A stretch of 64,000 nucleotides of DNA, from assembly GCF_028283685.1 (NCBI RefSeq), contig NZ_JAPWKF010000002.1:94466-158465 (forward strand), read 5' to 3'. Below are positions 42,562 through 52,500 of this stretch, piece by piece (positions within the stretch are counted from its first letter, which is position 1; the number at the start of each line of letters is the position of its first letter). Under the pieces are notes generated by a model, which saw nothing but the letters and a program-made list of their open reading frames with translations, made no database searches and had not been told where the DNA came from. The stretch is from Edaphobacter sp. (GTDB taxonomy: Bacteria; Acidobacteriota; Terriglobia; Terriglobales; Acidobacteriaceae). The position numbers and the translations under genes are program-made.

Positions 42562-44945
42562 GATGCATCGTGCGTGCGGTGTTTGGAGCTGCGCTTGTCT
42601 GCGGCTCTGCTGTGGCGCAGGACATAGCGCCTGCTGCCGAGTACAGGGACGTTGCGCGACTCCTCTCGTTCGCCATAGAGCAGCAGATCGAAAGTAAGGG
42701 ACTGCCCGCCATATCCGTAGCTCTGGTCGACGGCAACAGGCCCGAGGGGCAGCAGATTGTTTGGGCAAAGGGTTTTGGCTTCGCGGATGCGCAGAGGAGG
42801 CGGCCTGCATCGGCACAGACGGTGTACCGCGTTGGCTCCGTCAGCAAGCTTTTCACCGATCTTGCCATTATGCAGCAGGTAGAAAAAGGGCGTCTGTTGC
42901 TGGATGAGCCGATCGCAACCTATCTGCCGGAGTTCCATCCTGCGAATTCGTTTAAGACCCAAATGACGTTGCGTCGTATGATGTCGCACAGCTCGGGACT
43001 GATGCGTGAGGCCCCGGTCGGGCATTACTTCGACGATACAAATCCCTCGTTGCGAGAGACGGTGCTGAGCCTGAATCGCACTCCGCTGGTGTATGCGCCG
43101 GGATCGGAGATGCGCTACTCAAACGCAGCAGTTGGAGTTGTTGGCTACGCGTTGGAGAAGACTGCGGGTATGCCCTATGCCGAGTGGATGCAGCGCTCGG
43201 TGCTGGCGCAGATGCAGATGAATGATTCGGCTTTCACGCGGGGGAGGGTAAAGAGTGATCTGCTTGCCGATGGAAGAATGTGGACTTATGACGGTCTCGA
43301 AGTCAGCACGCCAACCTTCGATCTGGGCGAGGCACCTGCAGGTTCTCTGTATTCGAATGTGACCGATCTGTCTCGCTTTCTTGAGATGATCTTTCGCGGC
43401 GGTAAGAACAGCGACGGGACGCAGCTTGTGCAGCACGATACATTGCAGTCGATGATGACCGCTCAGAAAATGAATGATGGAACAGAGTCGCACTTTGGTC
43501 TTGGTTTCGTGGTGGGAAACTGGAATGGACGCAAGGTTGTCGGGCATAGTGGCGGCATCTATGGATTCTCTTCGGAGGTTGACGCTCTTCCGGATGAGCG
43601 CCTCGGCATTGTGATCCTTTGCTCGATGGATTCGACAAATGCAGTGGTGCATGCGCTGTCGAAGCTGGCGTTGGAGGCCATGCTTGCGAGAGCCTCTGGA
43701 GGCGAGTTGCCGAAGGTGACAGTCACCGAGCCCTTGAAGAGACAGGACGTGTTGGCTTGGTCCGGGCGATACGAGGGTGCTCACGGCAAGTCCGTCATGC
43801 TCGAGGAGCACGAGGAGAAGCTGATGCTGAACGACGGCAACAGCTTGGTCGAGCTGAAGCAGCTGCGTGCGGCGCCGCGAGGAACGCTGGTGCGCGACAG
43901 CAGGTTGGCGATGGGCGAGGAGAAGCTGGCGATCGGCGAGAATATGCTGAGCCTCGGTGGCCAGAGCTATCGCCGGGAGGCAGATCCTCTTCCGACCGCA
44001 CTTGATCCGCAGTGGAAAGAGCTGATCGGGGAGTATGGCTGGGACTACGACAAGCTGTACGTTCTTGAAGATCATGGAAAGCTGACACTTTTGATCGAGT
44101 GGTTTGAATTGGACCCCTTGACGCAGGAGGGGCCGGACAGCTTTCGCATGCCAAAGCGTGGCTTGTACGATTCGGAGAAAGTCTCTTTTGTGAGGGACGC
44201 AAAGGGTCAGGTAACGGGAGTGACGGTGGGCGCCGTTCTGTTCAAGCGGCGCGCATTGCCGCAGGATGGTGAGGTCTACCAGCTGGCACGAGCGTTGAAA
44301 CCAGTCGATCAGCTGCGACGTGAGGCCTTGGCGGCAACTCCTCCCACGGAGGATGGAGCACGGCTTGCGCCGGACCTTGTTGAGTTGACCTCTCTCGACC
44401 CGACGATCAAGCTCGATGTGCGATATGCGTCGACTCGTAACTTTCTTGGCGCAGCCGTTTATGCACAGCAACGTGCGTTTATGCAGCGGCCCGCTGCGGA
44501 GGCCGTGGCGCACGTCTCGGCAGCGTTGCGCAAACATGGATATGGTCTGCTTATTCACGACGCCTACCGTCCATGGTACGTAACGAAGATGTTCTGGGAC
44601 GGCACGCCGGACGACAGGAAGATTTTTGTTGCCGATCCGAGCCAGGGCTCGCGACACAATCGTGGCTGTGCTGTAGACCTGACGCTCTACGATCTGAAGA
44701 CAGGCAAGCCCCTCGTGATGACTGGCGGCTACGACGAGATGTCGGAGCGCAGCTATCCCTTCTATATGGGGGGAACTTCGAAGCAGCGCTGGCAACGTGA
44801 TCTGCTGCGGCGAGCGATGGAGGCCGAGGGGTTCACCGTCTACGAGTTCGAGTGGTGGCACTTCGACTACAAAGACTGGAAGAAGTATCCATTGCTCAAC
44901 GTGACGTTCGAGCAGATGGATGCCTCGCGTAGCGCTGCACGATAG
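42558..44945 (+). CDS. Fusion of class C beta-lactamase-like serine hydrolase and VanX-like D-Ala-D-Ala dipeptidase
   Basis: A 795-residue exported protein (signal RAVFGAALVCGSAVAQ). Residues about 30-380 are a class C beta-lactamase/D-peptidase fold: Ser94-VSK97, YSN in MRYSNAAVG, and a C-terminal GHSGGIYGF in place of KTG. Residues about 390-590 are beta-rich linkers of the kind found after esterase-type domains. Residues about 600-790 are an M15D dipeptidase: YRPWYV, SRHNRGCAVDLTLYD (zinc His and Asp) and EFEWWHFDY (catalytic Glu, zinc His). VanX/DdpX cleave D-Ala-D-Ala. GGAGG lies 6 bases before the ATG. It is last in the operon and ends 6 bases from the convergent RpiR gene. Confidence 0.9.
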   Translation: MRCIVRAVFGAALVCGSAVAQDIAPAAEYRDVARLLSFAIEQQIESKGLPAISVALVDGNRPEGQQIVWAKGFGFADAQRRRPASAQTVYRVGSVSKLFTDLAIMQQVEKGRLLLDEPIATYLPEFHPANSFKTQMTLRRMMSHSSGLMREAPVGHYFDDTNPSLRETVLSLNRTPLVYAPGSEMRYSNAAVGVVGYALEKTAGMPYAEWMQRSVLAQMQMNDSAFTRGRVKSDLLADGRMWTYDGLEVSTPTFDLGEAPAGSLYSNVTDLSRFLEMIFRGGKNSDGTQLVQHDTLQSMMTAQKMNDGTESHFGLGFVVGNWNGRKVVGHSGGIYGFSSEVDALPDERLGIVILCSMDSTNAVVHALSKLALEAMLARASGGELPKVTVTEPLKRQDVLAWSGRYEGAHGKSVMLEEHEEKLMLNDGNSLVELKQLRAAPRGTLVRDSRLAMGEEKLAIGENMLSLGGQSYRREADPLPTALDPQWKELIGEYGWDYDKLYVLEDHGKLTLLIEWFELDPLTQEGPDSFRMPKRGLYDSEKVSFVRDAKGQVTGVTVGAVLFKRRALPQDGEVYQLARALKPVDQLRREALAATPPTEDGARLAPDLVELTSLDPTIKLDVRYASTRNFLGAAVYAQQRAFMQRPAAEAVAHVSAALRKHGYGLLIHDAYRPWYVTKMFWDGTPDDRKIFVADPSQGSRHNRGCAVDLTLYDLKTGKPLVMTGGYDEMSERSYPFYMGGTSKQRWQRDLLRRAMEAEGFTVYEFEWWHFDYKDWKKYPLLNVTFEQMDASRSAAR

Positions 44946-44951
44946 CCACGC

Positions 44952-45878
44952 TTAATCGGCCTCATACCAGCGATAGCCGCGGCGTTGCTCCTCGGATGCC
45001 TCGCGTAGCAGTTCCAGAGAGATCTCACGCTTGTAGTTGGCCGCGGCGACGAGGATCTGGTTGGCCAAAGCTATAGGCGCAACGTAGGAGTCGATGAACG
45101 ATTGGCTCTCAATCGGAGCGATGAAGAACTCGTCGGCGTAGCGTGCAATTGGCGAGATGTAGGTTCCGGTAATACCAACGCAGTAGGCGCCGTTAGATCG
45201 GGCTCGTTTCATGCCGTCGACAGTATGGCGCAGGCCGCGCCGAAAGCTGATGGCAAGAACCAGATCGTTTTTGCCGAAGCTGCGCGTGATATGGATGCTG
45301 CGTCCGACGGTTGTTGCGGTGTGGACCGGGAGACCGATGATGGAAAGATGGTAGGCAAGGTAGTGCACCAGATTTTCGGCAAGGTCCCCCCCGAGGATCA
45401 GGCAGCGCTTTGCTGTATGCATGCGGCGAGCAAGAGCCTTCAGGCGATTCATGTCGAGGCTGGCGCGGAGCGCGTTGAGGTTGCGAACATCCTGTTGCAG
45501 TGTCGCCTGCATGTGGTGCTCGAAGTCGCCGGAGTGCGCGCTGCTCTCGCTGGCAGCCTGCATGCCGTCGAAGGATGTGGCGTTGGAGATGGATAGGTCG
45601 TGTAGATAGTTCTGAAAGGCGCGGTAATTCGCAAATCCCATGCGCTGTACGACACGCACGATGGTGGCGGGGTCTGTATCCAATCGCGCGGCGACGGCGC
45701 GAACACTCAGCAGGACGTAGGTTCTGGGATCCTGCAACAGCGTCTGAATCAGGTCTCGACGCTTAGGGCTCAGCTTCTCCATCCAGGTGGATAGATTGCC
45801 GGGGGGCAGGCCTGCATCTTCTCTCTTCTTGTCTGGCACCAAGGGAGAATCTCTCGAATTGTGGGGCTTGTCAATCAT
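44952..45878 (-). CDS. RpiR-family (MurR-like) transcriptional regulator with SIS domain
   Basis: A 308-residue regulator. Residues about 33-110 form the RpiR helix-turn-helix (LSPKRRDLIQTLLQDPRTYVLLSVRAVAARLDTDPATIVRVVQRMGFANYRAFQNYL). About 150-290 form a sugar isomerase (SIS) domain: KRCLILGGDLAENLVHYLAYHLSIIG, DLVLAISFRRGLRHTVDGMKRA and YCVGITGTYISPIARYAD. Such proteins sense phosphosugars, including MurNAc-6-phosphate in MurR. It is convergent with the D-peptide operon and divergent from a TonB receptor. Both units carry the same inverted repeat, so this protein is the best candidate for their repressor. Confidence 0.92.
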   Translation of the reverse strand: MIDKPHNSRDSPLVPDKKREDAGLPPGNLSTWMEKLSPKRRDLIQTLLQDPRTYVLLSVRAVAARLDTDPATIVRVVQRMGFANYRAFQNYLHDLSISNATSFDGMQAASESSAHSGDFEHHMQATLQQDVRNLNALRASLDMNRLKALARRMHTAKRCLILGGDLAENLVHYLAYHLSIIGLPVHTATTVGRSIHITRSFGKNDLVLAISFRRGLRHTVDGMKRARSNGAYCVGITGTYISPIARYADEFFIAPIESQSFIDSYVAPIALANQILVAAANYKREISLELLREASEEQRRGYRWYEAD

Positions 45879-45911
45879 TGGTTTGCACGACCTGCATAGT
45901 CGGAATATATG

Positions 45912-45925
45912 GCAACATATGATGC
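45912..45925. promoter_or_regulatory. Candidate RpiR operator 3 (GCAACATATGATGC)
   Basis: Matches the consensus at 12 of 14 positions when A or G is allowed at position 6. It lies 34 bases upstream of the RpiR start codon, a position that would allow autoregulation. Confidence 0.45.
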
Positions 45926-45982
45926 GTCACGTGATTCTGGTAAATATCAAAGCCTTTGTGCTGCTTTGTCGATGATTTTGTG

Positions 45983-46011
45983 TTGACAGCTGTTTCATAT
46001 AGCAACATACT
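45983..46011 (+). promoter_or_regulatory. Sigma-70-type promoter for the TonB receptor
   Basis: TTGACA at 45983-45988 and CATACT at 46006-46011 are spaced by 17 bases. A weak copy of the operator (GCAACATACTTATC, 46002-46015) overlaps the -10, and a strong copy follows at 46023-46036. The leader to the ATG at 46164 is about 145 bases. Confidence 0.6.
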
Positions 46012-46022
46012 TATCAAAAAAA

Positions 46023-46036
46023 GAAACGTTTGTTGC
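46023..46036. promoter_or_regulatory. Candidate RpiR operator 4 (GAAACGTTTGTTGC)
   Basis: Differs from the element at 36563-36576 by a single base. It begins about 12 bases after the -10 box of the TonB receptor promoter, so it overlaps the likely transcription start. Confidence 0.65.
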
Positions 46037-46163
46037 ATTTTATACCTGCGGCGGCTCAGCGCTGCTTCTCTTCGGGGTATTCGCTTCTGGTGGGAGCTCT
46101 CCCTACTGTCCTTGGATTCTTGTCTTTCGTAGTAAAAATCTTCTCTTCAGAAGGACTGCTCGT

Positions 46164-49100
46164 ATGACTGCTCGGGTTCTGCGTTGTTGCTCTTTTCTCC
46201 TTGGTGTTGTGATTGTTGGGCTGCCGGCGACGAGCTTGCTTTCGCCGGCAGCCTTTGGTCAGGTTGCTTCATCCATCAATGGCCATGTTGTGGATCAGCA
46301 AGGCGGCGCCATCACGGGAGCTACGGTCGAGGTGACCAGCTTTGCGACGAAGGCCGCTCGTCAGACTGTCAGCGACAAGAGCGGCGAGTTTCAGATGAAG
46401 GGTTTGACGCCGGGTTTTTACAGGATTCAGATCTCCGCCTCAGGATTTGCTACCCAGTTGATCCCGAGCGCCGAGGTGCTCGTCAACCAGATCTTCTCCC
46501 CAACGATCCGTCTTAATCTTTCGAGCAGAGTGGAGGAGATCGTGGTGCAGTCTTCGCAGCCGGAGCTCGAACTGAATAATTCCTCGACCGGAACGACGAT
46601 CGAGACGCGGCAGATTCTTGATATCCCGATCAACGGGCGCAATTATCTCGATCTGATGCAGTTGGTACCAGGTGTCGCCATCAACCGCGCGGCAGATTCA
46701 AGCGGCGACCAGGCGACGCCGATTCTCGGCGAACGCGGAGGCAATGCGAATTATCTGATCGATGGCATGCCGAACAATAACTATCTGAGCGGCGGTGCGG
46801 CGGCCCAGTTCAATCAGGACGCCATCCTGGAGTTTCAGGTATTGACGTCGTCGTACAAGGCCGAGTTCGGGCATTCCTCCGGCGGCGTCATCAACGTGGT
46901 AAGCCGAAGCGGAACCAACGATACGCACGGAATGGTGACTTTCTTTCACCGCAACTACAAGCTCGACTCCTCCAATAACTCCAATGCAACGCCGTTTCTT
47001 CTGCGCTGGGACCCGGCAGCGCAGCTGGGCGGTTGGCTTATCAAGGACAAGCTCTTCTACTTTGGTTCTGCCGAGCGCATCATGGAGTCGCGTCAACTGA
47101 ATTTTGTTTACCCCGAGGGGACACCCGATATTCTGAAGCAGACCGAAGCGGCCTACAACAAGCATCAGATGACGAACGACACGCGCGGCCGTTTCAAGCT
47201 GGATGAGCAGTTCAAGCGTCACTATATCTCGGAGCAGTTCAACTACAACAACAATCATCTGAGTGACTATCTGCCACTGTCTTCTGCGACGAACCTTCCT
47301 TCGACGCGCTCGAACATCGGCTCGCGTTACCTGATGATCGGCGGGACGGACTCGTGGATGATCGGAGACCTCGGCAATCCTCTGCTGGTGACCTCGTATC
47401 TGCAATATCGCCGCGAACCCTCGCAGGTCAGTGCTTCCCATCCCGAGGCTGGTTTGGCTAATACGCTCGATAATCTCTTTTCGAGTGTGGATACCGGGCA
47501 ACTCTTCGGCGACCTGGGGCAGGTTTCGTACGGTGCTGGTTATACGCCCGCCACGCTTGATCAGCGTTACTGGTCGCTAGGTAGTAATGCGACCAAGAGG
47601 TTTGGTCATCACAATCCGAAGTTCGGCTACGACTACCAACAGACGCACGTCGACGGCACGGAGGCCACGGCACTTTTCAGCCAGCTGTTCTCGACGGTCA
47701 GCGATCTGGCACAGTATGGTTCGGTCGACTCCGGAATCTACTATCTCAGCGCGCAGGGTGGAGCGACCGCAGCCGACAACAAGATCAAACTGCGTAACCA
47801 TTACAGCGGACTTTACGCGCAGGATGACTGGCAGATCGCACCCAAGCTGACACTGAACCTTGGCATTCGCTGGGACTACGACTCGACCTTCCCAAACAAG
47901 GGGAATGTCTCGCCGCGCATCGGCGTTGCCTGGAACGTGCTTCCCAAGACGGTAATTCATGCCAGTTATGGCATCTTCTACGACCACTTCCGGCTTGGAG
48001 TGGCGCGCGATATCCCCGGTTTCGGCGGGGCGAATATTGTCAGCCAGAAGTATCTTTCCTTTCCCAGACTGTTTTACGGTAACCCCACTGGAATTACCTC
48101 CTACTTCAATGGCAACGGTCTCAATGTTCCCTGCGTAGCGAACTCGATGACGGATGCCCAGATTGCGAATGCAAAGTTGACCTGTAACGACGACGGCGTG
48201 ACGCCGCTGTACGGCGTCGATCACCTGAACTCGGTGGTCTCCAGTGGGCACGGTTCTATTGCGTCGGGAGCGGTTGTCAACGCGGGCAATGTGCAGAGCC
48301 TGACTGGACTAACTCCAGATGCTTATCTGGCTGCGGCCGCGGCTGCAATCGGGCAAAAGGATGGCTACTTTACCTGGGACCTTTTCAACAATCTCTCGAT
48401 CCACAACGCCTTCTCGCAGTACTCGGTCCCTGTCACGGTCGATCCCTCGTTCAAAACTCCGTATACTACAGCGATCCACTTCGGAGTTGAGCAGCAGCTG
48501 ACGGATACGCTGTCATTGAACGTTGATTACTTCCACCGGAATATCAACCATATCCTTGGCGTTCGCGTGACCAATCTTACCTTTGGTGCCAGAACGCCCG
48601 ATGGCGAGAGCACCTATACCAACGGCAGTCAAAGTGTTCTTGGTTACGGACCGTGGTTTGGTGGTTTCTTCGACGGCCTGACGGTGGAGTTGAAGAAGCG
48701 CATGTCGCATCACTTCCAGGGCGCTCTGGTCTATACCTACGCCAAGCAGTGGGACAACATGCTGAACTCCAGCCTGAATACCAGTGCACAGACCAACGGC
48801 ATGGGACTAACCTATTCGGCGTTCCCCACCGATAGCTACGTCGGCGCCGTGCCGAACTACACGGACCCGGTTTCAGGAAAGAACAACTCGAACTCTGGCT
48901 TTATCGCCAGCAACGGAAACTATATTCCGAAGGCACAAAGCCATTACAACGGTGCGAATCTGGATTACGGTCCGTCTGATCTCTCGATACCGCACACCTT
49001 CCTGGCGCACGGTATCTATGAGCTTCCTTATGGATTCCAATTGAGCAGTATTTTGCGTATGCAGAGCGGCTTCGCCTACACCCTGACCTCCACAGATCCA

Positions 49101-49391
49101 CCGGATGTTGATGGAGACGGCCTCTACGGCGCCCGTGATCTGGACACTATCCGTAACGGTCAGCGCGTCGCGAAGTTCGTCAACATGGATGTACGTGCCG
49201 CGAAGACCTTCAATGTGATGGAAAAGAAGAAGCTGAGTCTCTACTTCGAGATGTTCAACCTCTTCAATAACGCAAACATCGCGGGCATTTATCAGTATCA
49301 CAACCCTGACAGTACGGGAACGACGCCTCCGACAACCAAGCAGAACCTTGCGGGCAGAGAAGGGCAGGTCGGCCTGCGATTTACCTTCTAG
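46164..49391 (+). CDS. TonB-dependent receptor, Oar-like; candidate importer for the D-peptide locus
   Basis: A 1075-residue outer-membrane receptor with AAGGA before ATG 46164 and a signal peptide ending PAAFGQ. The N-terminal Ig-like domain (SINGHVVDQQGGAITGATVEVTSFAT) is followed by a plug (IPINGRNYLDLMQLVPGVAIN, NYLIDGMPNNNYLSGG, EFGHSSGGVINVVSRSGTND) and a barrel ending in Phe (GLRFTF). It is divergent from the RpiR regulator and shares operator-like repeats with the D-amino-acid genes. That suggests it imports the substrate of that pathway, such as peptidoglycan fragments or D-amino-acid peptides. Cargo is inferred from regulation only. Confidence 0.93.
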   Translation: MTARVLRCCSFLLGVVIVGLPATSLLSPAAFGQVASSINGHVVDQQGGAITGATVEVTSFATKAARQTVSDKSGEFQMKGLTPGFYRIQISASGFATQLIPSAEVLVNQIFSPTIRLNLSSRVEEIVVQSSQPELELNNSSTGTTIETRQILDIPINGRNYLDLMQLVPGVAINRAADSSGDQATPILGERGGNANYLIDGMPNNNYLSGGAAAQFNQDAILEFQVLTSSYKAEFGHSSGGVINVVSRSGTNDTHGMVTFFHRNYKLDSSNNSNATPFLLRWDPAAQLGGWLIKDKLFYFGSAERIMESRQLNFVYPEGTPDILKQTEAAYNKHQMTNDTRGRFKLDEQFKRHYISEQFNYNNNHLSDYLPLSSATNLPSTRSNIGSRYLMIGGTDSWMIGDLGNPLLVTSYLQYRREPSQVSASHPEAGLANTLDNLFSSVDTGQLFGDLGQVSYGAGYTPATLDQRYWSLGSNATKRFGHHNPKFGYDYQQTHVDGTEATALFSQLFSTVSDLAQYGSVDSGIYYLSAQGGATAADNKIKLRNHYSGLYAQDDWQIAPKLTLNLGIRWDYDSTFPNKGNVSPRIGVAWNVLPKTVIHASYGIFYDHFRLGVARDIPGFGGANIVSQKYLSFPRLFYGNPTGITSYFNGNGLNVPCVANSMTDAQIANAKLTCNDDGVTPLYGVDHLNSVVSSGHGSIASGAVVNAGNVQSLTGLTPDAYLAAAAAAIGQKDGYFTWDLFNNLSIHNAFSQYSVPVTVDPSFKTPYTTAIHFGVEQQLTDTLSLNVDYFHRNINHILGVRVTNLTFGARTPDGESTYTNGSQSVLGYGPWFGGFFDGLTVELKKRMSHHFQGALVYTYAKQWDNMLNSSLNTSAQTNGMGLTYSAFPTDSYVGAVPNYTDPVSGKNNSNSGFIASNGNYIPKAQSHYNGANLDYGPSDLSIPHTFLAHGIYELPYGFQLSSILRMQSGFAYTLTSTDPPDVDGDGLYGARDLDTIRNGQRVAKFVNMDVRAAKTFNVMEKKKLSLYFEMFNLFNNANIAGIYQYHNPDSTGTTPPTTKQNLAGREGQVGLRFTF

Positions 49392-49476
49392 CATGGACGC
49401 CTTGCATCGTCGCAGTTCAACTGAAAATAGCCCATAACTTTATGGACATATAGGATTCATTCCCGCGTTCCCTTGT

Positions 49477-49516
49477 TAAAAACGGATGCGACTTCTTGAC
49501 GAAGTTCGCATCCGTT
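49477..49516 (-). terminator. Rho-independent terminator for the leftward TonB receptor gene
   Basis: The arms AACGGATGCGACTTC (49481-49495) and GAAGTTCGCATCCGTT (49501-49516) pair with one bulged base around a 5-base loop. On the minus strand the stem is followed by TTTT. It lies 30 bases beyond the stop of the gene at 49547. Confidence 0.8.
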
Positions 49517-49546
49517 CAGGACCAAAAACTGGCTCGTTTGCGCCTT

Positions 49547-52500
49547 TCAGAAATGAAGTTTCACGGCGAGCTGAAGAGAGCGTGGTCCGCCGCTCTGATA
49601 CAGGGAGTTGAGGCCACCCAGTGAGTTTGAAAGAAGATTGTAGGCGATGCCGAATCGTGATGCACCGGTTTGCCCATAGGACAACTGATTGTAGACCGCA
49701 CCGAAGATCGGGTGATTCAGTAGGTTGAAGGCTTCGACCCGGAACTGGAGACCGGTTCGCTCGGTAAAGACGAACTCGCGGCGCAGAGCCAGATCGGTCT
49801 GCACTGCTCCAAAGCCTCGTGCGCTGTTGCGTCCTGCATTCCCTTCGACCAGGGTTGTACCGTCCGAAGCATAAGCAACGGAGTACGCTGCATAGTTGAT
49901 CGCGCGGCGATTGGGCGCAGATGCGTCCGTGATATAGAGTGGTTGACCCGCAACGCGATTGGGGTGGTTACTAATGACGATGCCGCTTGAATCTGCAAGG
50001 GCGGCATTTGAGATCACATCGACGGGTAACGCCGTCCGGGCGAACGTTCGGCCATCCACGGCCCATCCTCCGAGGGTGGAGGAAAGAATGCGTGAGTTAT
50101 AGCGTGTGGGTAGATCGTATGTCAGAGCAGCTTGAAAATTATGCGAGATATCGGTATCAGAGCTGGCGCGCAACTGTGTCGCGATCTGGAAGTTGCTGGT
50201 TGCGTCATCGATCGAGTGGGCCCATGTATACGATAGCAATGCCTGAAGACCGTGGGACAGCTGCCTCTGAAATTGAAGTTGCAGGGCGTTGTAGTTGGAC
50301 GAGGCCCCATTCTTGGTCAGGTAGAGGTAGGAGCTTGCTGCGTAGTTCGAATTGCCGCTCTTCGCAGGGTAATACTGCTTCTGTGTCGTGAGCTTGCTGC
50401 CTGCCGATCCCACATAGGTGATGGTCAGATTCTGTCTCGGTCCGAGTGCCTGTTCAATGGCAACGTTCCACTGCTGTGTGCGGGGTAGCTTCAGCTCTGG
50501 ATCGAAACCGACCATGAGCTGCTTATAAGGGGTATTGGTGTTTGGCTGGCTGATGGTGCTCAGCTGAGCGTCACTCAGGGGAAAGCTGACGTTAGTGAAG
50601 GTCGTAAGCGACGTGATACCGGTCGCATACCAGTAGCCCTGTGCTGCAACACTGCTTCCGATGTCGTAGAACAGACCATATCCCGCGCGGACTACGATCT
50701 CACGGCCTGGAGTCTGCGAGGCCTGATAGGCAAAGGCGACACGTGGCGCGAAGTTGTTATAGGTTGTCTTCCAGAGAGGCACTCCCTTTTCAGCGAGCTT
50801 GAGGGTGGTGACGTCCGTGCTGGTGAGGGCGTAGGGTTGATTTCCTCCGGCATCCGTCGGAGCAGGGTTCAGATCCCAGCGAAGGCCGAGCGAGAGATTC
50901 AGCCGGGGAGTGGCCTTCCACTCATCTTGGACATAAAGTCCTAGGTTATGAAACTCAGGCTTGGCCGTGATGCCCGCGCTATAAATTGTTACCGATGGTG
51001 CTGTGCTGGCGGCTACAGCGGCAGCGTTTGCGAAGCCCACCGATTCATAGGTCTTAGCTAGGGGAAAGGATGTCAGCATATTTCTGTAATCGACGCCCCA
51101 CTTGAAGCTGTGCCGACCCACCGAGAAGGTCATGGAGTCGACGATATTGAACTGACGCTGTTTGTTCTGCTGAGGTTGAAAGCGCACCGCCGGATATTTG
51201 TCCCACAGATAGAGGAAGACCCAGTCGGTGGGGCCGACTCCCGGCATGTTGAGCGAATCGTAGTCCAAGGGGGTAGCCCCGCCGAAGTTGTCGATGCGCG
51301 GTGACGACTTCGAATCGTTCCATGTCATGCCAAAGCGGGCTTCGTTGGCGAGGGCATGGGTGATCAGAGTTGTCGCACCCAGCGTCACATTCTTGATGTT
51401 GATGGTGGAGGAGGTCAACTGGGCAAGATTTCCGGAGCTGGCGGATGCGCGGGATTGGGTCGAGGAGGGCGTCGTCGAAAAGCGGCCGAATACGCTAAAG
51501 CGATCATTGAAGTGATGGTCGCCGCGGATGCTGGCGTTATCAAGCTGACTCGGCAGAGAGTAGGCCAGGGTCGCGTGGGCCAGACCGTCAGTGCGATCGT
51601 TGAGGGTGGGAAGAGGAAATGCATTCAGTAGCTTCTGCAGCACGGGCGTCGAGGCACTCTGACGCAGAGCCAGACTCGGCACCTCGGAGGTGATTGCAGA
51701 CTGGGGGGAGCGGAGACGAAGCCCTTCATATGCAAAGAAGAAGAAGCTACGGTCGCGGCCGTCGTAGAGGCCAGGGATAACGACCGGACCGTGGAAGGTA
51801 CCGCCGAAGTCGTTCTGGCGTTCGGCGGTACGCTGCAGGCCGTTAAAGTTGTTGAACCAGCTATTCGCATCCAGGGCATCGTTGCGGAAATAGTCGTACA
51901 CCGATCCATGAAAACGGTTTGTACCGCTCCGAGTATTGAAGGAGAACTGACCGCCGGGCGTACGTCCATACTCCGCGGAGTAGGTTGAGGTGGTGGCGCG
52001 GAACTCTTGCAGAGCGTCTATCGGAACAATACTTTGTGTCGTGCCGAGAGCCGTTTCCCCGGCGACGGAGCCGGAGTATCCAGCGCCATATCCTGGCGTC
52101 GAAAGACCGGCTCCAGAGTTCGCGCTTACGCCGTCTACGGTAAAGTAATTCGCCTCGGTGCGCTGACCGTTCACCGTCATTTCTCCACCCGAGCCGACCC
52201 CGTTGGAGGGAACCGCCGTCACACCAGGTACCAGTGACAGGAGAGACTGGAAGCTACGGCCGTTGAGTGGGATATTTTCGACGAACTTCTGATCGATCAC
52301 TGTGCTGACCGAAGCATCCATCGTATTCATCTGTAAACCACTGCCATCGACGGTAACCGTCTGGTTCTCGCTTCCGACCTTCAAGGTGATCTCAAGCGAG
52401 ACCTTGGCGGCAACTTCAAGCTTGAGCCCCTGGATAACCTGTTGATCAAAACCCCGCGCCTGCACGGTCATACGGTAGACGCCCGGTTGTAGAGACGGTA

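Noticed and set aside
43119..44861. 580-codon open frame on the minus strand
   Set aside because: It is antisense to the serine hydrolase-VanX fusion, which has complete catalytic motifs; the antisense product is Arg/His/Leu-rich without domains.
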